A stretch of DNA of 64,000 nt from Clostridium aceticum (GCF_001042715.1 NZ_CP009687.1:2719418-2783417), one strand, 5' to 3'; positions 44,850 through 53,373 are shown, counted from the first letter of the stretch. Made by a program: numbers and translations. The notes: generated by a model not told the origin, from the sequence alone.

Positions 44850-45306
44850 ATCAGAAATCACTTTAAATATAAACGGTGAAGAGCGTTCAGTCTATATACG
44901 CCACGCTGATACATTATTGTATGTTCTCCGGGAACAATTAGGTTTAACTGGAGCGAAGCCTGGTTGTTTAAATGGTGATTGTGGTGCCTGTACTATTGAA
45001 GTAGATGGTGAAGCGATGAAGTCATGCTTAATGCTTGCTATAGAAGCTGTTGGGAAAAAGATCACTACAGTGGAAGGGCTTCAAAATGTACCTATTAAAA
45101 CGGCATTTATTAAAAAATTTGCCTTCCAATGTGGTTATTGTACCCCTGGATTTATTATGAATTCTCACTCATTAATTAAAAAATATCCAAATGCAGATGA
45201 TGCCCAAATCAAAGATTGCTTAGAATCTAATATTTGCCGTTGTACTGGTTATAAGGAAATTGAAGATGCTGTAAAATCAGTACTGTCTAACGAATCCATA
45301 GAGTAA
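44842..45306 (+). CDS. Xanthine dehydrogenase-type [2Fe-2S] subunit
   Basis: 154 residues, overlapping the FAD subunit gene by 8 nt. Plant-type [2Fe-2S] motif GCLNGDCGACTIEVDGEAMKSC in the N-half and the second cluster's CGYCTPGFIM ... CRCTGYKEI in the C-half. It relays electrons from the Mo centre to FAD. Confidence 0.95.
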   Translation: MYKSEITLNINGEERSVYIRHADTLLYVLREQLGLTGAKPGCLNGDCGACTIEVDGEAMKSCLMLAIEAVGKKITTVEGLQNVPIKTAFIKKFAFQCGYCTPGFIMNSHSLIKKYPNADDAQIKDCLESNICRCTGYKEIEDAVKSVLSNESIE

Positions 45307-45351
45307 AGACTTTATCCCTTAATACTTCTTTGGGAAAGAGATATTACTAGC

Positions 45352-45382
45352 GGCACCTATTGGGAATACCTTAGGTGCCTTT
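45352..45382 (+). terminator. Terminator of the xanthine dehydrogenase operon
   Basis: GGCACCT (45352-45358) pairs with AGGTGCC (45373-45379), followed by TTTT, 46 bp after the last stop codon. Confidence 0.8.
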
Positions 45383-45386
45383 TGGA

Positions 45387-45668
45387 TTATGATTGGTTTT
45401 GTAGTTGTAGTGCTTGCTCTAGTTGTTGAAGAGCCTGTTGCAGCTGTTGGTGAACCAATTGAAATTGTTGTTTTTGAGCTGGTTGAGCACTATTTTGAGC
45501 TTGTTCTAGCTGTTGCGTAGCTTGTTGTAGTTGTTGTTGTGCCAGTTGAACAGCATAAGGGTTAGCTACTTGCGTTGCTTGTTGAATTGAGTTTAATGCC
45601 AGCTGAATTGTTTGCTGTGCCATTTCAGCTGCTTGTTGAGCCTGTTGATTTTGTTGCATTGCATGCAT
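45387..45668 (-). CDS. Gln-rich low-complexity helical protein
   Basis: 93 residues, more than one third Gln, with Ala, Leu and only one Pro-containing break (VANPYAVQL). Segments such as QLAQQQLQQATQQLEQAQ and HQQLQQALQQLEQALQL have regular Leu/Ala spacing that suits a coiled coil. AGGAGG precedes the ATG. No signal peptide. Function unknown; such proteins in spore formers are sometimes coat-associated, but there is no direct evidence here. Confidence 0.65.
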   Translation of the reverse strand: MHAMQQNQQAQQAAEMAQQTIQLALNSIQQATQVANPYAVQLAQQQLQQATQQLEQAQNSAQPAQKQQFQLVHQQLQQALQQLEQALQLQNQS

Positions 45669-45945
45669 ACCTCCTTCAGTAATGATTAATCCTGTAGTTA
45701 TATGATGCCATTATAATTTTATAGTTATACAATTTATAAACACAGGAGCTCACCACCTAGTTCATTAAGTTTTTAGGCAAATCTTTTTAAACTGAGAAAC
45801 GATAGCTTTTTTACAATAAAACCTATATTGCTCTCCCCCCTTGAACAAAAGGAATCCTCCCCTATTCACTCTCCTTTTTAAATCCTAGTACTACATCTTA
45901 ATCTCTCATTAATAACCTTCATGCTAGTCATAATTCTCATTGATG

Positions 45946-46131
45946 TTACTTATGTTTCTTTAATGCATATATTTCTATTTGCTGTAATCTTTCTAATTCT
46001 TTTATGCCATAAATTCTATATTCAGCCTCTGTAACTTTACATGGTTTTAACAGACCTACTTTATGATAGTGATGTAATGTTTTCACCGTAGTTCCTGTTA
46101 ATCCAGCAACTTCTTTCACTGTATACTCCAT
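45946..46131 (-). pseudogene. Truncated MerR-family regulator (DNA-binding domain only)
   Basis: 61 residues: YTVKEVAGLTGTTVKTLHHYHKVGLLKPCKVTEAEYRIYGIKELERLQQIEIY is a full MerR HTH with wing, of the TipA-like group, but the protein stops after ALKKHK, before the dimerising helix and effector domain (family length 110-250). A good RBS (GGAAGGGAAG) remains. Leftward transcription may come from the promoter at 46393-46421. Confidence 0.65.
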
Positions 46132-46247
46132 AAATACTTCCCTTCCTTAAATTGTATATTTTTCCCTACGGTAAACCTTCGGTAAGAGTCAAATTAATTA
46201 GAATAAAAATATTTTTGTACTATAATATAGATACGCAAGTTCAAACT

Positions 46248-46326
46248 TTAATTTTGATATACACGGTCTACGGTTTCGCCCCAAAACTGTGGGCTGCAAA
46301 TGTAGCCCTTAGTATATCAAAATTAA
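46248..46326. other. 79-nt structured dyad of unknown function
   Basis: Perfect 15-bp arms (TTAATTTTGATATAC, 46248-46262, with 46312-46326) enclose two smaller hairpins: GGTTT..AAACT-type around CGCCCC and GGGCT-8 nt-AGCCC (46291-46308). The layout is a closed three-way junction like a small riboswitch or a transposon end. It would lie in the leader of the leftward transcript toward the truncated merR gene. Confidence 0.55.
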
Positions 46327-46392
46327 GTCCTGATGTTGTTTATCTATATATAACTCTAAAAAAATCCTTCAAATTGTAGTGTAAGGGAAAAC

Positions 46393-46421
46393 ATTTTACT
46401 ATTACATTGAAATTTTGTCAA
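46393..46421 (-). promoter_or_regulatory. Leftward promoter mirrored to the marR promoter
   Basis: On the minus strand TTGACA (46416-46421), 17-nt spacer, TAAAAT (46393-46398). It lies in the left arm of the 27-bp inverted repeat and points to the truncated merR gene. Confidence 0.55.
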
Positions 46422-46465
46422 GTGCAATATTTTAGCAGAATATTGCACTTGACAAAATTTCAATG
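46405..46465. repeat. 27-bp perfect inverted repeat with 7-nt loop
   Basis: 46405-46431 is exactly the reverse complement of 46439-46465; the loop is TTAGCAG. Each arm holds a consensus -35 box (TTGACA) pointing outward, so the repeat contains the -35 elements of two divergent promoters. Confidence 0.9.
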
Positions 46466-46477
46466 TTAGTTTACTAT
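46449..46477 (+). promoter_or_regulatory. Promoter of marR-MATE operon
   Basis: TTGACA (46449-46454), 17-nt spacer, TACTAT (46472-46477), directly followed by the palindromic operator at 46478-46497. Confidence 0.7.
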
Positions 46478-46497
46478 ATAGTCTGATATCAGACTAT
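46478..46497 (+). promoter_or_regulatory. MarR operator, perfect 20-bp palindrome
   Basis: ATAGTCTGATATCAGACTAT is a perfect palindrome between the -10 box and the ribosome site (AGGAGGGG, 46499-46506). Position and form fit autorepression by the MarR protein encoded 18 bp downstream. Confidence 0.8.
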
Positions 46498-46514
46498 TAG
46501 GAGGGGTTGTTTTT

Positions 46515-46991
46515 ATGAATTTTCACAAACAATTAATGGAGTTCTATGCTATCTCCAATGAGATAGATGCTTTTTTCACTCAACTGGCAATACAAAGCGG
46601 ACTTTCCGTAAGTGCACATTGGACTTTATATTTTATCCGTCAATCCCAAAATGGATGCACACAAAAAAGTATCTGTAAACAATGGTCTATGAGTAAGCAA
46701 ACCGTTAATTCAGCACTAAAAGTGCTGAATAAAAAAGGAATGATTACTTTACATCCTTCCGAGAAAGACAGACGTAGTAAACAGATTCACTTAACACCAG
46801 AAGGAGAAGCTTTTGCAAAAAAACATTTGGATGTTATCTTTGCAGCAGAGGAAAAAACCTTTATGGAACTGAGCGAATCGTCACGGACTGCTTTGATTCA
46901 AGGTTCCAAAGATTACCTCAATGGGTTACAAAAAAATTTAGCAGACATTTTACAAAAACAACAATCCGAAGAAACAAAGGGGGACTTATGA
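46515..46991 (+). CDS. MarR-family transcriptional regulator
   Basis: 158 residues. Winged helix: CTQKSICKQWSMSKQTVNSALKVLNKKGMITLHPSEKDRRSKQIHLTPEGEAF, with the DRRSK wing typical of MarR. Dimerising helices flank it. It probably represses itself and the MATE pump, whose start overlaps its stop (ATGA). Confidence 0.92.
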   Translation: MNFHKQLMEFYAISNEIDAFFTQLAIQSGLSVSAHWTLYFIRQSQNGCTQKSICKQWSMSKQTVNSALKVLNKKGMITLHPSEKDRRSKQIHLTPEGEAFAKKHLDVIFAAEEKTFMELSESSRTALIQGSKDYLNGLQKNLADILQKQQSEETKGDL

Positions 46992-48319
46992 AAATTCAAT
47001 TATCAGATCATTTTAACTATCGACACTTATTAAGATTCACAATACCTTCCATTGTAATGATGATCTTCACTTCCATTTACAGCGTAGTAGATGGATTATT
47101 TGTATCCAATGTTGTAGGCAGTAACGCACTATCCTCTATCAATATCATTATGCCCCTGGTTATGTCCATCGGTGCTTTTGGTTTTATGCTTGGTACCGGA
47201 GGCAGTGCCGTTATTTCAACGTCTCTAGGTGAAGGAAAAATAGATGAAGCAAAGCAGTATTTTACCACCTTGGTTCTTGCCATTATTGCTTGCGGTATCG
47301 TTTTATCAGCGATATGCGTTGTACTGATTCGCCCAATTTCGTATTTACTTGGTGCAAGCGATTTATTAATTGAAGATTGTGTGACCTATGGTTCCATTCT
47401 AATATTGGGCAGCGTTTTCTTTATGCTTCAAACTTCTTTTCAAACCTTTTTTATTGTAGCAGAAAAACCTAAACTCGGTCTTTTATTGACTGTGGTTTCA
47501 GGTATTACTAATATTTTCTTGGATTTTTTATTTATATATGTATTCAAGTGGGGAATTGCAGGCGCAGCCTGGGCAACAGTTAGCGGCTATATTATCGGGG
47601 GTGTGACTCCTATTGCTTATTTTTTTGTACATAAAAATCGTATACTGTATTTTACCAAAACCAAACTATATCCTAGAATGCTTCTTAAAAGCTGCTTGAA
47701 TGGTTCTTCAGAGATGGTAACAAACATATCCATGTCCTTTGTTACGGTACTTTACAACCTGCAAATGATGAAGCTTATCGGAGAATCTGGCGTAGCGGCG
47801 TATTCTGCTATTATGTATGTAAGTTTTGTTTTTGTAGCAATTTTTATAGGATTTTCCATTGGTACAGCACCGATTATCAGTTTCCATTATGGTGCTGGCA
47901 ATAAGGAGGAGTTGAAAAATCTGCTTCAAAAAAGCATTGTTATTGTTTCCGTTGTATCATTCGTCATGGTGATTCTAGCACAGTTATTTTCAAGTTTCAT
48001 CGCATCCTCCTTTTCCGGAGGTGACACTGCACTTGCCGCTTTTACGAATAAAGGTTTCCGGCTATATTCACTATCATTTTTCTTTACTGGCGTTGGTATA
48101 TTCGGGTCAGCTTTTTTTACTGCTCTATGCAACGGAGCAGTTTCTGCAACCTTATCTTTTCTAAGAACACTTTTACTGCCTACGGTGATTATCCTTACCT
48201 TGCCATTAATTATAGGAATTAATGGGGTTTGGCTGACTGTTGTGCTGGCAGATGGGATTGCCTTTTTTATTACACTTGGGTTTATTCTAAAGAAAAGAAA
48301 GCAGTATGGATATATTTGA
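46988..48319 (+). CDS. MATE-family multidrug/Na+ efflux transporter
   Basis: 443 residues with 12 membrane helices in two six-helix halves. IPSIVMMIFTSIYSVVDGLFVSNVVGSNALSSIN and GTGGSAVISTSLGEGKIDEAKQYF in the first half and SIGTAPIISFHYGAGNKEELKNLL in the second are MATE (MepA-like) signatures. It exports cationic drugs in exchange for Na+ or H+. Translationally coupled to marR. Confidence 0.93.
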   Translation: MKIQLSDHFNYRHLLRFTIPSIVMMIFTSIYSVVDGLFVSNVVGSNALSSINIIMPLVMSIGAFGFMLGTGGSAVISTSLGEGKIDEAKQYFTTLVLAIIACGIVLSAICVVLIRPISYLLGASDLLIEDCVTYGSILILGSVFFMLQTSFQTFFIVAEKPKLGLLLTVVSGITNIFLDFLFIYVFKWGIAGAAWATVSGYIIGGVTPIAYFFVHKNRILYFTKTKLYPRMLLKSCLNGSSEMVTNISMSFVTVLYNLQMMKLIGESGVAAYSAIMYVSFVFVAIFIGFSIGTAPIISFHYGAGNKEELKNLLQKSIVIVSVVSFVMVILAQLFSSFIASSFSGGDTALAAFTNKGFRLYSLSFFFTGVGIFGSAFFTALCNGAVSATLSFLRTLLLPTVIILTLPLIIGINGVWLTVVLADGIAFFITLGFILKKRKQYGYI

Positions 48320-48822
48320 CCATAAATCAGCCGCCATACTCAATGCAGAAAATACTTTTATTTTAAATCGTTTTTCTAAAAGAAACCTTTTGAATATATC
48401 TTAATCATATACCCAACTTTTAATATAACAAGTTTCCTTTTCATACTGAAGGTTGGGTAGTATATGTAATCTAATTGTTGCACTCAGTCTCATTTGCTTC
48501 CTGATGAATGCTGATCATTATCTAATTGCTACCCTCACGTAGCAGCATACATATGATAATATCAAGTCTCCATCTACAAAATCTCATTGAGGTTTTGGGT
48601 CAAATATACTGGTTCTTCCGACTGCTTGCACAGCTCGTAAATCTGATTGTAGTTTTTTCGAATTTCCTCAGAAGCTTTATATTCATCAGCCTTTCATTCT
48701 CTCAATCTTCACCAAGACCTCGCAGTACCTGGGGTTGATAGAGAGATGAATATCTCATCTCTCTATAATCAGGTTAAAAACAATAATAAAGCAGTTTCTT
48801 GTATAACAAATTATTCAACGAA
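48320..48822. other. Intergenic region with hairpin and antitoxin-like scrap
   Basis: A hairpin at 48411-48458 (ACCCAACTTT with AAGGTTGGGT) may serve as terminator for the MATE gene. The rest has a Phd/YefM-like remnant (48574-48693) and no intact gene. Confidence 0.5.
48574..48693 (-). pseudogene. Remnant resembling a Phd/YefM-type antitoxin
   Basis: The leftward frame reads EEIRKNYNQIYELCKQSEEP then VYLTQNLNEIL and stop, similar to the RNNYNEISxLCxxxxEPVYLTKNGxGDLVVM core of antitoxins. It lacks a start, the C-terminal half and any toxin gene. Confidence 0.4.
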
Positions 48823-49566
48823 CTACTCCCACTTGAAGAATCGTATTGAAAAGAATATGCATACTGTTGCAAGTAAACTCATCACAAGTATAGGAAACCA
48901 TGTATTTGCAACCGGAATTCCTAACGATGTAGATTTCAAAAGTTTGATCCCTTGAGTTAGAGGCATAAAATCAGCTACTCTTTGAAGTGGAACCGGCATA
49001 ATCTCATAGGGTAGAGTTGCTCCGGAAAAAACAAGCATAGGAAAGTATAAAACGCTTGCTAAAACACTTGCTGTCTTAATATTCGAAGCTACACCTCCCA
49101 CTAAAACGCCAATGCTAAACATAGATATCAATACCAAAATGTAAGCGCTAAAAAATTTGATCCATGACCCTTCCATTTGGTAACCAAAGAATATCGATGC
49201 AGACCCATAAATTAAGGCCAATGAAACCATTGAATAGATTGTATATACCAGTACTTGTACAGCAAGTATAAGTGTTGGACTAGTTGGGGTTACTTTAAAT
49301 CTTTTCAGTATTTTTTTATGCCTATAATCCGCTATTACTAATGGTAGTCCCATAACCCCACCAGCTGCAATGGCAATTGTTGACACGGCACCAAAAGACT
49401 GTTCTAAAAATGTGTACTGGGCTCCATCAAATGCAGGTCTATCTCCGTAAATGATACCCAGAATAACCATTATTACTACTGGCATACAAATAGCAAAAAT
49501 AATCATATCCATTCCACGTACAGATAACTTTAATTCTGTCTTAAACATCGTTTTAAATGCTTTCAT
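48823..49566 (-). CDS. ABC-2 type exporter permease
   Basis: 247 residues, six membrane helices. FKTELKLSVRGMDMIIFAICMPVVIMVILGIIYG, AAGGVMGLPLVIADYRHKKILKRFKVTP and FSGATLPYEIMPVPLQRVADFMPLTQGIKLLK are typical of ABC-2 drug/antibiotic exporters. It overlaps the ATPase gene by 14 nt. Confidence 0.9.
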   Translation of the reverse strand: MKAFKTMFKTELKLSVRGMDMIIFAICMPVVIMVILGIIYGDRPAFDGAQYTFLEQSFGAVSTIAIAAGGVMGLPLVIADYRHKKILKRFKVTPTSPTLILAVQVLVYTIYSMVSLALIYGSASIFFGYQMEGSWIKFFSAYILVLISMFSIGVLVGGVASNIKTASVLASVLYFPMLVFSGATLPYEIMPVPLQRVADFMPLTQGIKLLKSTSLGIPVANTWFPILVMSLLATVCIFFSIRFFKWE

Positions 49567-50293
49567 TTTCTAAATCCTCCTCATCAGTATACCAAAGATA
49601 TGCATCCTCAAACTTCTCATAAGGACTCGATTCAATTGCTTCCTTTGCTGTTCCCATAAAAATAATTTTTCCTTTTTTCAAAATACATATTTTGTCACAC
49701 AAGGTCTCTATCTCATCCATAAAATGAGAGGTTAAAAATATAGTTAAGCCTTTAGCTTTCAAATCAGAAAGTCCTTTCCATACATCACGCCTTGCTCTTG
49801 CATCTAGGCCCGTTGTAAGCTCATCTAAAAACACTACTTCAGGGGCAGGAAGTAGGGCAAGTACAATAAATAATCGTTGCTTTTGGCCACCTGAAAGCTC
49901 ACTAACTTGACTTTTGACTTTATCTAAAAGTCCAAATTTACCTAATAAATCCATATACTCTGAAGTAGTCTTATAAAGTGATTGAGTAACTTTACAAAGT
50001 TCTTCTACAGTTATCTTATCTTGATAGTTTGCTTCTTGAAATTGAACACCTACTTTCTCAAATAGCTTTTTACGATGCCTTTGAGGTTCCATCCCTAAAA
50101 CAGATACAGCTCCACTGTCATACTTCTTCGTACCTAAGATACATTCAATCGTTGTACTTTTTCCTGCTCCGTTTGCACCTAACAATCCGAAAACCTCACC
50201 ACGATAAACAGTAATATTTATCTTTTCTACTGCTTTAACATCATGATAAGATTTTGTTAAATTTTCCACCTTAATAGTTACTTCCATGTCCAT
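49553..50293 (-). CDS. ABC exporter ATP-binding protein
   Basis: 246 residues from the ATG at 50293 (AGGAGG 4 nt upstream; a second ATG at 50287 is equally possible). Walker A GANGAGKST, signature LSGGQKQRLFI, Walker B VVFLDELTTGLD (Glu-Leu instead of the usual Glu-Pro), switch TSHFMDE. Partner of the ABC-2 permease; transcribed from a MerR-type promoter. Confidence 0.93.
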   Translation of the reverse strand: MDMEVTIKVENLTKSYHDVKAVEKINITVYRGEVFGLLGANGAGKSTTIECILGTKKYDSGAVSVLGMEPQRHRKKLFEKVGVQFQEANYQDKITVEELCKVTQSLYKTTSEYMDLLGKFGLLDKVKSQVSELSGGQKQRLFIVLALLPAPEVVFLDELTTGLDARARRDVWKGLSDLKAKGLTIFLTSHFMDEIETLCDKICILKKGKIIFMGTAKEAIESSPYEKFEDAYLWYTDEEDLENESI

Positions 50294-50322
50294 CACTCCT
50301 CCTTTTTTTATCCTACTCCAAA

Positions 50323-50353
50323 ATATTAACACCAGAAACAAGTCTGGTGTTAA
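50323..50353 (-). promoter_or_regulatory. MerR-type 19-bp-spacer promoter of the ABC exporter operon
   Basis: Minus strand: TTAACA (-35), 19-nt spacer with the dyad ACACCAGA/TCTGGTGT, TAATAT (-10). The long spacer and central dyad are the hallmark of promoters activated by MerR proteins. The CCAGACTT motif recurs in the regulator's own promoter. Confidence 0.75.
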
Positions 50354-50362
50354 AGTGTAGGG

Positions 50363-51115
50363 TTATCTAAAATCTTTTTTAAAGATATAAAGTTGTGCTA
50401 ATATAGTTTTCATGTTTTTTTCAGCAATTCTCAATGACGTTAATAGATTGTCACAGGCAGAAACAATATCTTCATCATCTTGAGGTGTATCTATCACCAT
50501 TTTTAAATTTGTTTTAGGATCCCTAGATAGTGCACTTAACATACGCAAAATTGCCGTAAGAGAATAGTTAGCACAACGAAGCGAACGTATAATTTTCAGT
50601 CGTTTGGCATCTTTCTCTGTATATATCCGGTATCCATTTTTCTTACGCTTAATTCTCAAAAGACCATTTAATTCCCAGTTTCTTAAAGTATCTATTGTAA
50701 TCTGTAGATAGTCAGCTGCTTCCTTTCTTGTTAGACATAAATTGGCTGTTTCATCTCCAATAACTGTGTCTGACAACATTTCCTTTACAATTTCAATGGC
50801 TTCTTCAGCATTTATCTGCTCCTTTCTGACTTGCTGCAAATAATCTTCAGCAAGGCAAATAGCTTCATCAAATTTCTTTTTCGCTGATAATTTAATAATT
50901 TCTACTGCCTTTTTACGTAGGCCATTCTGTAACACCTCTACTTCGAAAGCGATTCGTGCCAGTTTGAATTGCTCTATATGAAAATCTGTAAAAACTCTAT
51001 ACCCATTTTTTTTGCGTTCTGTTTTTGGTATAAGCTCATATGCTTCATAAAGTCTAACTGTATTAGGATGTATTCCTATTATTTGTGCAATATCTGAAGT
51101 TTTATATGTTTTCAT
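50363..51115 (-). CDS. MerR-family regulator with two HTH domains
   Basis: 250 residues. HTH 1 at residues 1-70 (YKTSDIAQIIGIHPNTVRLYEAYELIPKTERKKNGYRVFTDFHI) and HTH 2 at ~128-195 (LTRKEAADYLQITIDTLRNWELNGLLRIKRKKNGYRIYTEKDA), each with the MerR wing, joined by a helical segment. Such double-HTH regulators control drug efflux ABC transporters. It is directly upstream of the exporter genes and both promoters share one motif. Confidence 0.88.
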   Translation of the reverse strand: MKTYKTSDIAQIIGIHPNTVRLYEAYELIPKTERKKNGYRVFTDFHIEQFKLARIAFEVEVLQNGLRKKAVEIIKLSAKKKFDEAICLAEDYLQQVRKEQINAEEAIEIVKEMLSDTVIGDETANLCLTRKEAADYLQITIDTLRNWELNGLLRIKRKKNGYRIYTEKDAKRLKIIRSLRCANYSLTAILRMLSALSRDPKTNLKMVIDTPQDDEDIVSACDNLLTSLRIAEKNMKTILAQLYIFKKDFR

Positions 51116-51144
51116 CTATCCATGTCACCTCCTAATATCTTGTA

Positions 51145-51175
51145 ATTATACCATTCAATAAAAGTCTGGTGTTAT
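51145..51175 (-). promoter_or_regulatory. MerR-type promoter of the regulator gene
   Basis: Minus strand: ATAACA, 19-nt spacer starting CCAGACTT, TATAAT (51145-51150). Same arrangement as at 50323-50353, so autoregulation is likely. Confidence 0.7.
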
Positions 51176-51234
51176 AGTGGAATGTTTTAACTTAAATATT
51201 TGCTTTTGTTAGACGCACAGCTACAAATTCTTTT

Positions 51235-51417
51235 TTAGTTTTCACTTACCTCTAGCGTTTGTTTCGCCATCTGTTCATATTCTTCCAAGCCAGATGTGAT
51301 AGCAAATTCTGCAATATCAACTGGGTATGCAGCAACCAATTCTATGATATGCTCTTTCATCTTTGGCCTCCAAACCTTTTTTTCAATTTCTTGCCTTTCA
51401 TGGGCTAATAGTTCCAT
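51235..51417 (-). CDS. Hypothetical 60-residue protein
   Basis: Residues such as [37 protein letters not shown] look protein-like (acidic, helical), but the ribosome site is weak and no family is recognised. It may be the end of a decayed gene. Confidence 0.3.
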   Translation of the reverse strand: MELLAHERQEIEKKVWRPKMKEHIIELVAAYPVDIAEFAITSGLEEYEQMAKQTLEVSEN

Positions 51418-51930
51418 ATAATGTGTCTCTTTTGATTCAAAAAAACATAAAAACTACTCTTTGCTATCGACTTTGTTTTTATATTGGCAAGATCTTATTA
51501 TCCTGTCAATCAAAATAATTAATCACCAAATACTTCTAGTTATGCGTAAAAGCACGCTCCTTAAAATAAAATTTCCCCCAAACATATTAGTCCGAGGGAA
51601 CACATAAATCCTTCTAAATTTGCTCTATCTTCACATATCTCGAGTTGATGGCATTGATGTCATAGGGTGATTTTTGTACCCTCCATATGTGGGAACATAT
51701 CCATGCAACTATTAACATGATCTTTTTTCCACATGCGTTTTGATAGCAAGTTTATTTTTAAAATAAAAAAGGAAATGAAGCATTTCATTAAACGTTTTTC
51801 CGCCATCCCCTCTTGTTTAATTTCCCTTTACTTTAATCTTGCTTTGTACAACCATAACAGCAATTCCTATTTTAATATTATTTCTTTTAGTCCCCTCCAT
51901 TTTTTCGTCCTTTCAAATCTCTATAAAGAT
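51418..51930. other. Intergenic region, nothing recognised
   Basis: 513 bp, AT-rich. A short leftward frame near 51640-51720 (MWKKDHVNSCMDMFPHMEG) cannot be assigned. No RNA gene or strong terminator was seen. Confidence 0.4.
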
Positions 51931-53373
51931 TCACATCTCTACTTTGCTAACTCTGCGGGGCCTCCCTTTGATATTCATATTTTGTAATTCTTGAAAAACT
52001 AATTCCCCTTTATTATTTAATATTTCAACAAAGGTAGATACATCAAGAATATCAATGATCCCTATATCTTCTGCTGTCATACCATTGATGCTGCAAAGAG
52101 TGCCAACAATATCTACTGGTCGCATCTTCGTTTTCTTACCTGCATTTATATGTAATTTCATAATTTCTTTACTTAGAAGTTCACCTTTTTCCTTTTTCAC
52201 TTCTGGTCTAGTATTGATTTTTTTATGAAATTCCTGTTTATAGCTATCTATAGTTTCTTTCCCCGGTCTTTTTTCAAGAGGAATTTCTTGCCCAATATAT
52301 CGCTGTATATCTTCTAAAAATTTATTTTCATATTTTGTTACAAAAGTAATTGCTTTGCCTTCTCGATCTATACGTCCAGTTCTACCTACCCTATGAACAT
52401 AGCTTTCTCTGTCTTGAGGTATATCATAATTAATTACAAGAGTAATATTATCTATGTCTATTCCCCTAGCAGCAACATCTGTTGCTACCAGATACCTAAA
52501 ATAACCTTGCTTGAAATCCTTCATCACCCTTAATCTATCCTGTTGTTCCATTCCACCATGAATCTTCTTGCAAGTATACCGTAGATTTGATAGTTTGTCA
52601 TAAACATCATCTACTTTTTGCTTTGTATTACAAAATATGATACAACTATCAGGGTTTTCTACTATTGTTATCTCTTCTAGAAGGTTTATCTTCTCTTCTT
52701 CTTCTATGTTATATCTTACTTGGCAGATTCTATCTATCGTTGAGCTTTCTTCTATTTCAACATGGATAGGATTTTTGATATATTTTTTGCATAGATCTTC
52801 TATATCCTTTGGCATGGTAGCAGATAGCAACATTGTCACACGATCTCTTGGTATATTGCTAATTATCGTTTCTAAGTCCTCTATAAACCCCATATTAAGC
52901 ATTTCATCAGCTTCATCTATTACAAGGTATTTAATTTTTGATGTATCAAAGGTTTTTCTTTCGATGTGATCTATAATACGACCAGGGGTGCCAACCACCA
53001 CATGACTTTTTTGTTTAAGTTCCTTTTGTTGAAGGTGAAAAGGAGACTTCCCGTAAATCGCAGGTACTTTTACCCTTTTAAACCTACCTATATTAAAAAC
53101 ATCTTCTTTAACTTGAACTGCAAGCTCTCGTGTTGGCACAATCACTAATGCTTGAGGTTTATTTTCATCCCAATCTAGCAATTCACAAATTGGTATGGCA
53201 AAAGATGCAGTCTTTCCACTTCCCGTTTGGGATTTCACGATTATATCTTTGTTCTCTAATAAAACTGGTATAACTTCTTCTTGGACTCTAGTAGGTTTCT
53301 TAAAACCTAACATACTAATAGCCTTTAGCAACTCACTACTTAATTTATAATTACTAAAACTTGATTTCGTCAT
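51931..53373 (-). CDS. dbpA: DEAD-box ATP-dependent RNA helicase, DbpA type
   Basis: 480 residues. Q motif KKPTRVQEEVIP, Walker A SQTGSGKT, PTRELA, TPGRIID, DEAD in VIDEADEML, SAT, IFCNTKQKVDDVY, ARGIDI and HRVGRTGR are all present. The C-terminal ~75 residues (KMRPVDIVGTLCSINGMTAEDIGIIDILDVSTFVEIL) form the DbpA RNA-binding domain, which in relatives recognises 23S rRNA hairpin 92 during large-subunit assembly. Confidence 0.93.
   Translation of the reverse strand: MTKSSFSNYKLSSELLKAISMLGFKKPTRVQEEVIPVLLENKDIIVKSQTGSGKTASFAIPICELLDWDENKPQALVIVPTRELAVQVKEDVFNIGRFKRVKVPAIYGKSPFHLQQKELKQKSHVVVGTPGRIIDHIERKTFDTSKIKYLVIDEADEMLNMGFIEDLETIISNIPRDRVTMLLSATMPKDIEDLCKKYIKNPIHVEIEESSTIDRICQVRYNIEEEEKINLLEEITIVENPDSCIIFCNTKQKVDDVYDKLSNLRYTCKKIHGGMEQQDRLRVMKDFKQGYFRYLVATDVAARGIDIDNITLVINYDIPQDRESYVHRVGRTGRIDREGKAITFVTKYENKFLEDIQRYIGQEIPLEKRPGKETIDSYKQEFHKKINTRPEVKKEKGELLSKEIMKLHINAGKKTKMRPVDIVGTLCSINGMTAEDIGIIDILDVSTFVEILNNKGELVFQELQNMNIKGRPRRVSKVEM

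Noticed and set aside
46248-46326. Structured dyad as a known purine or guanidine riboswitch
   Set aside because: Overall three-way shape is similar, but the conserved loop and junction bases of those classes are absent on both strands.
48746-48955. Rightward ORF at the end of the ABC-2 permease gene
   Set aside because: It is antisense to the well-supported permease C-terminus and has no family match.
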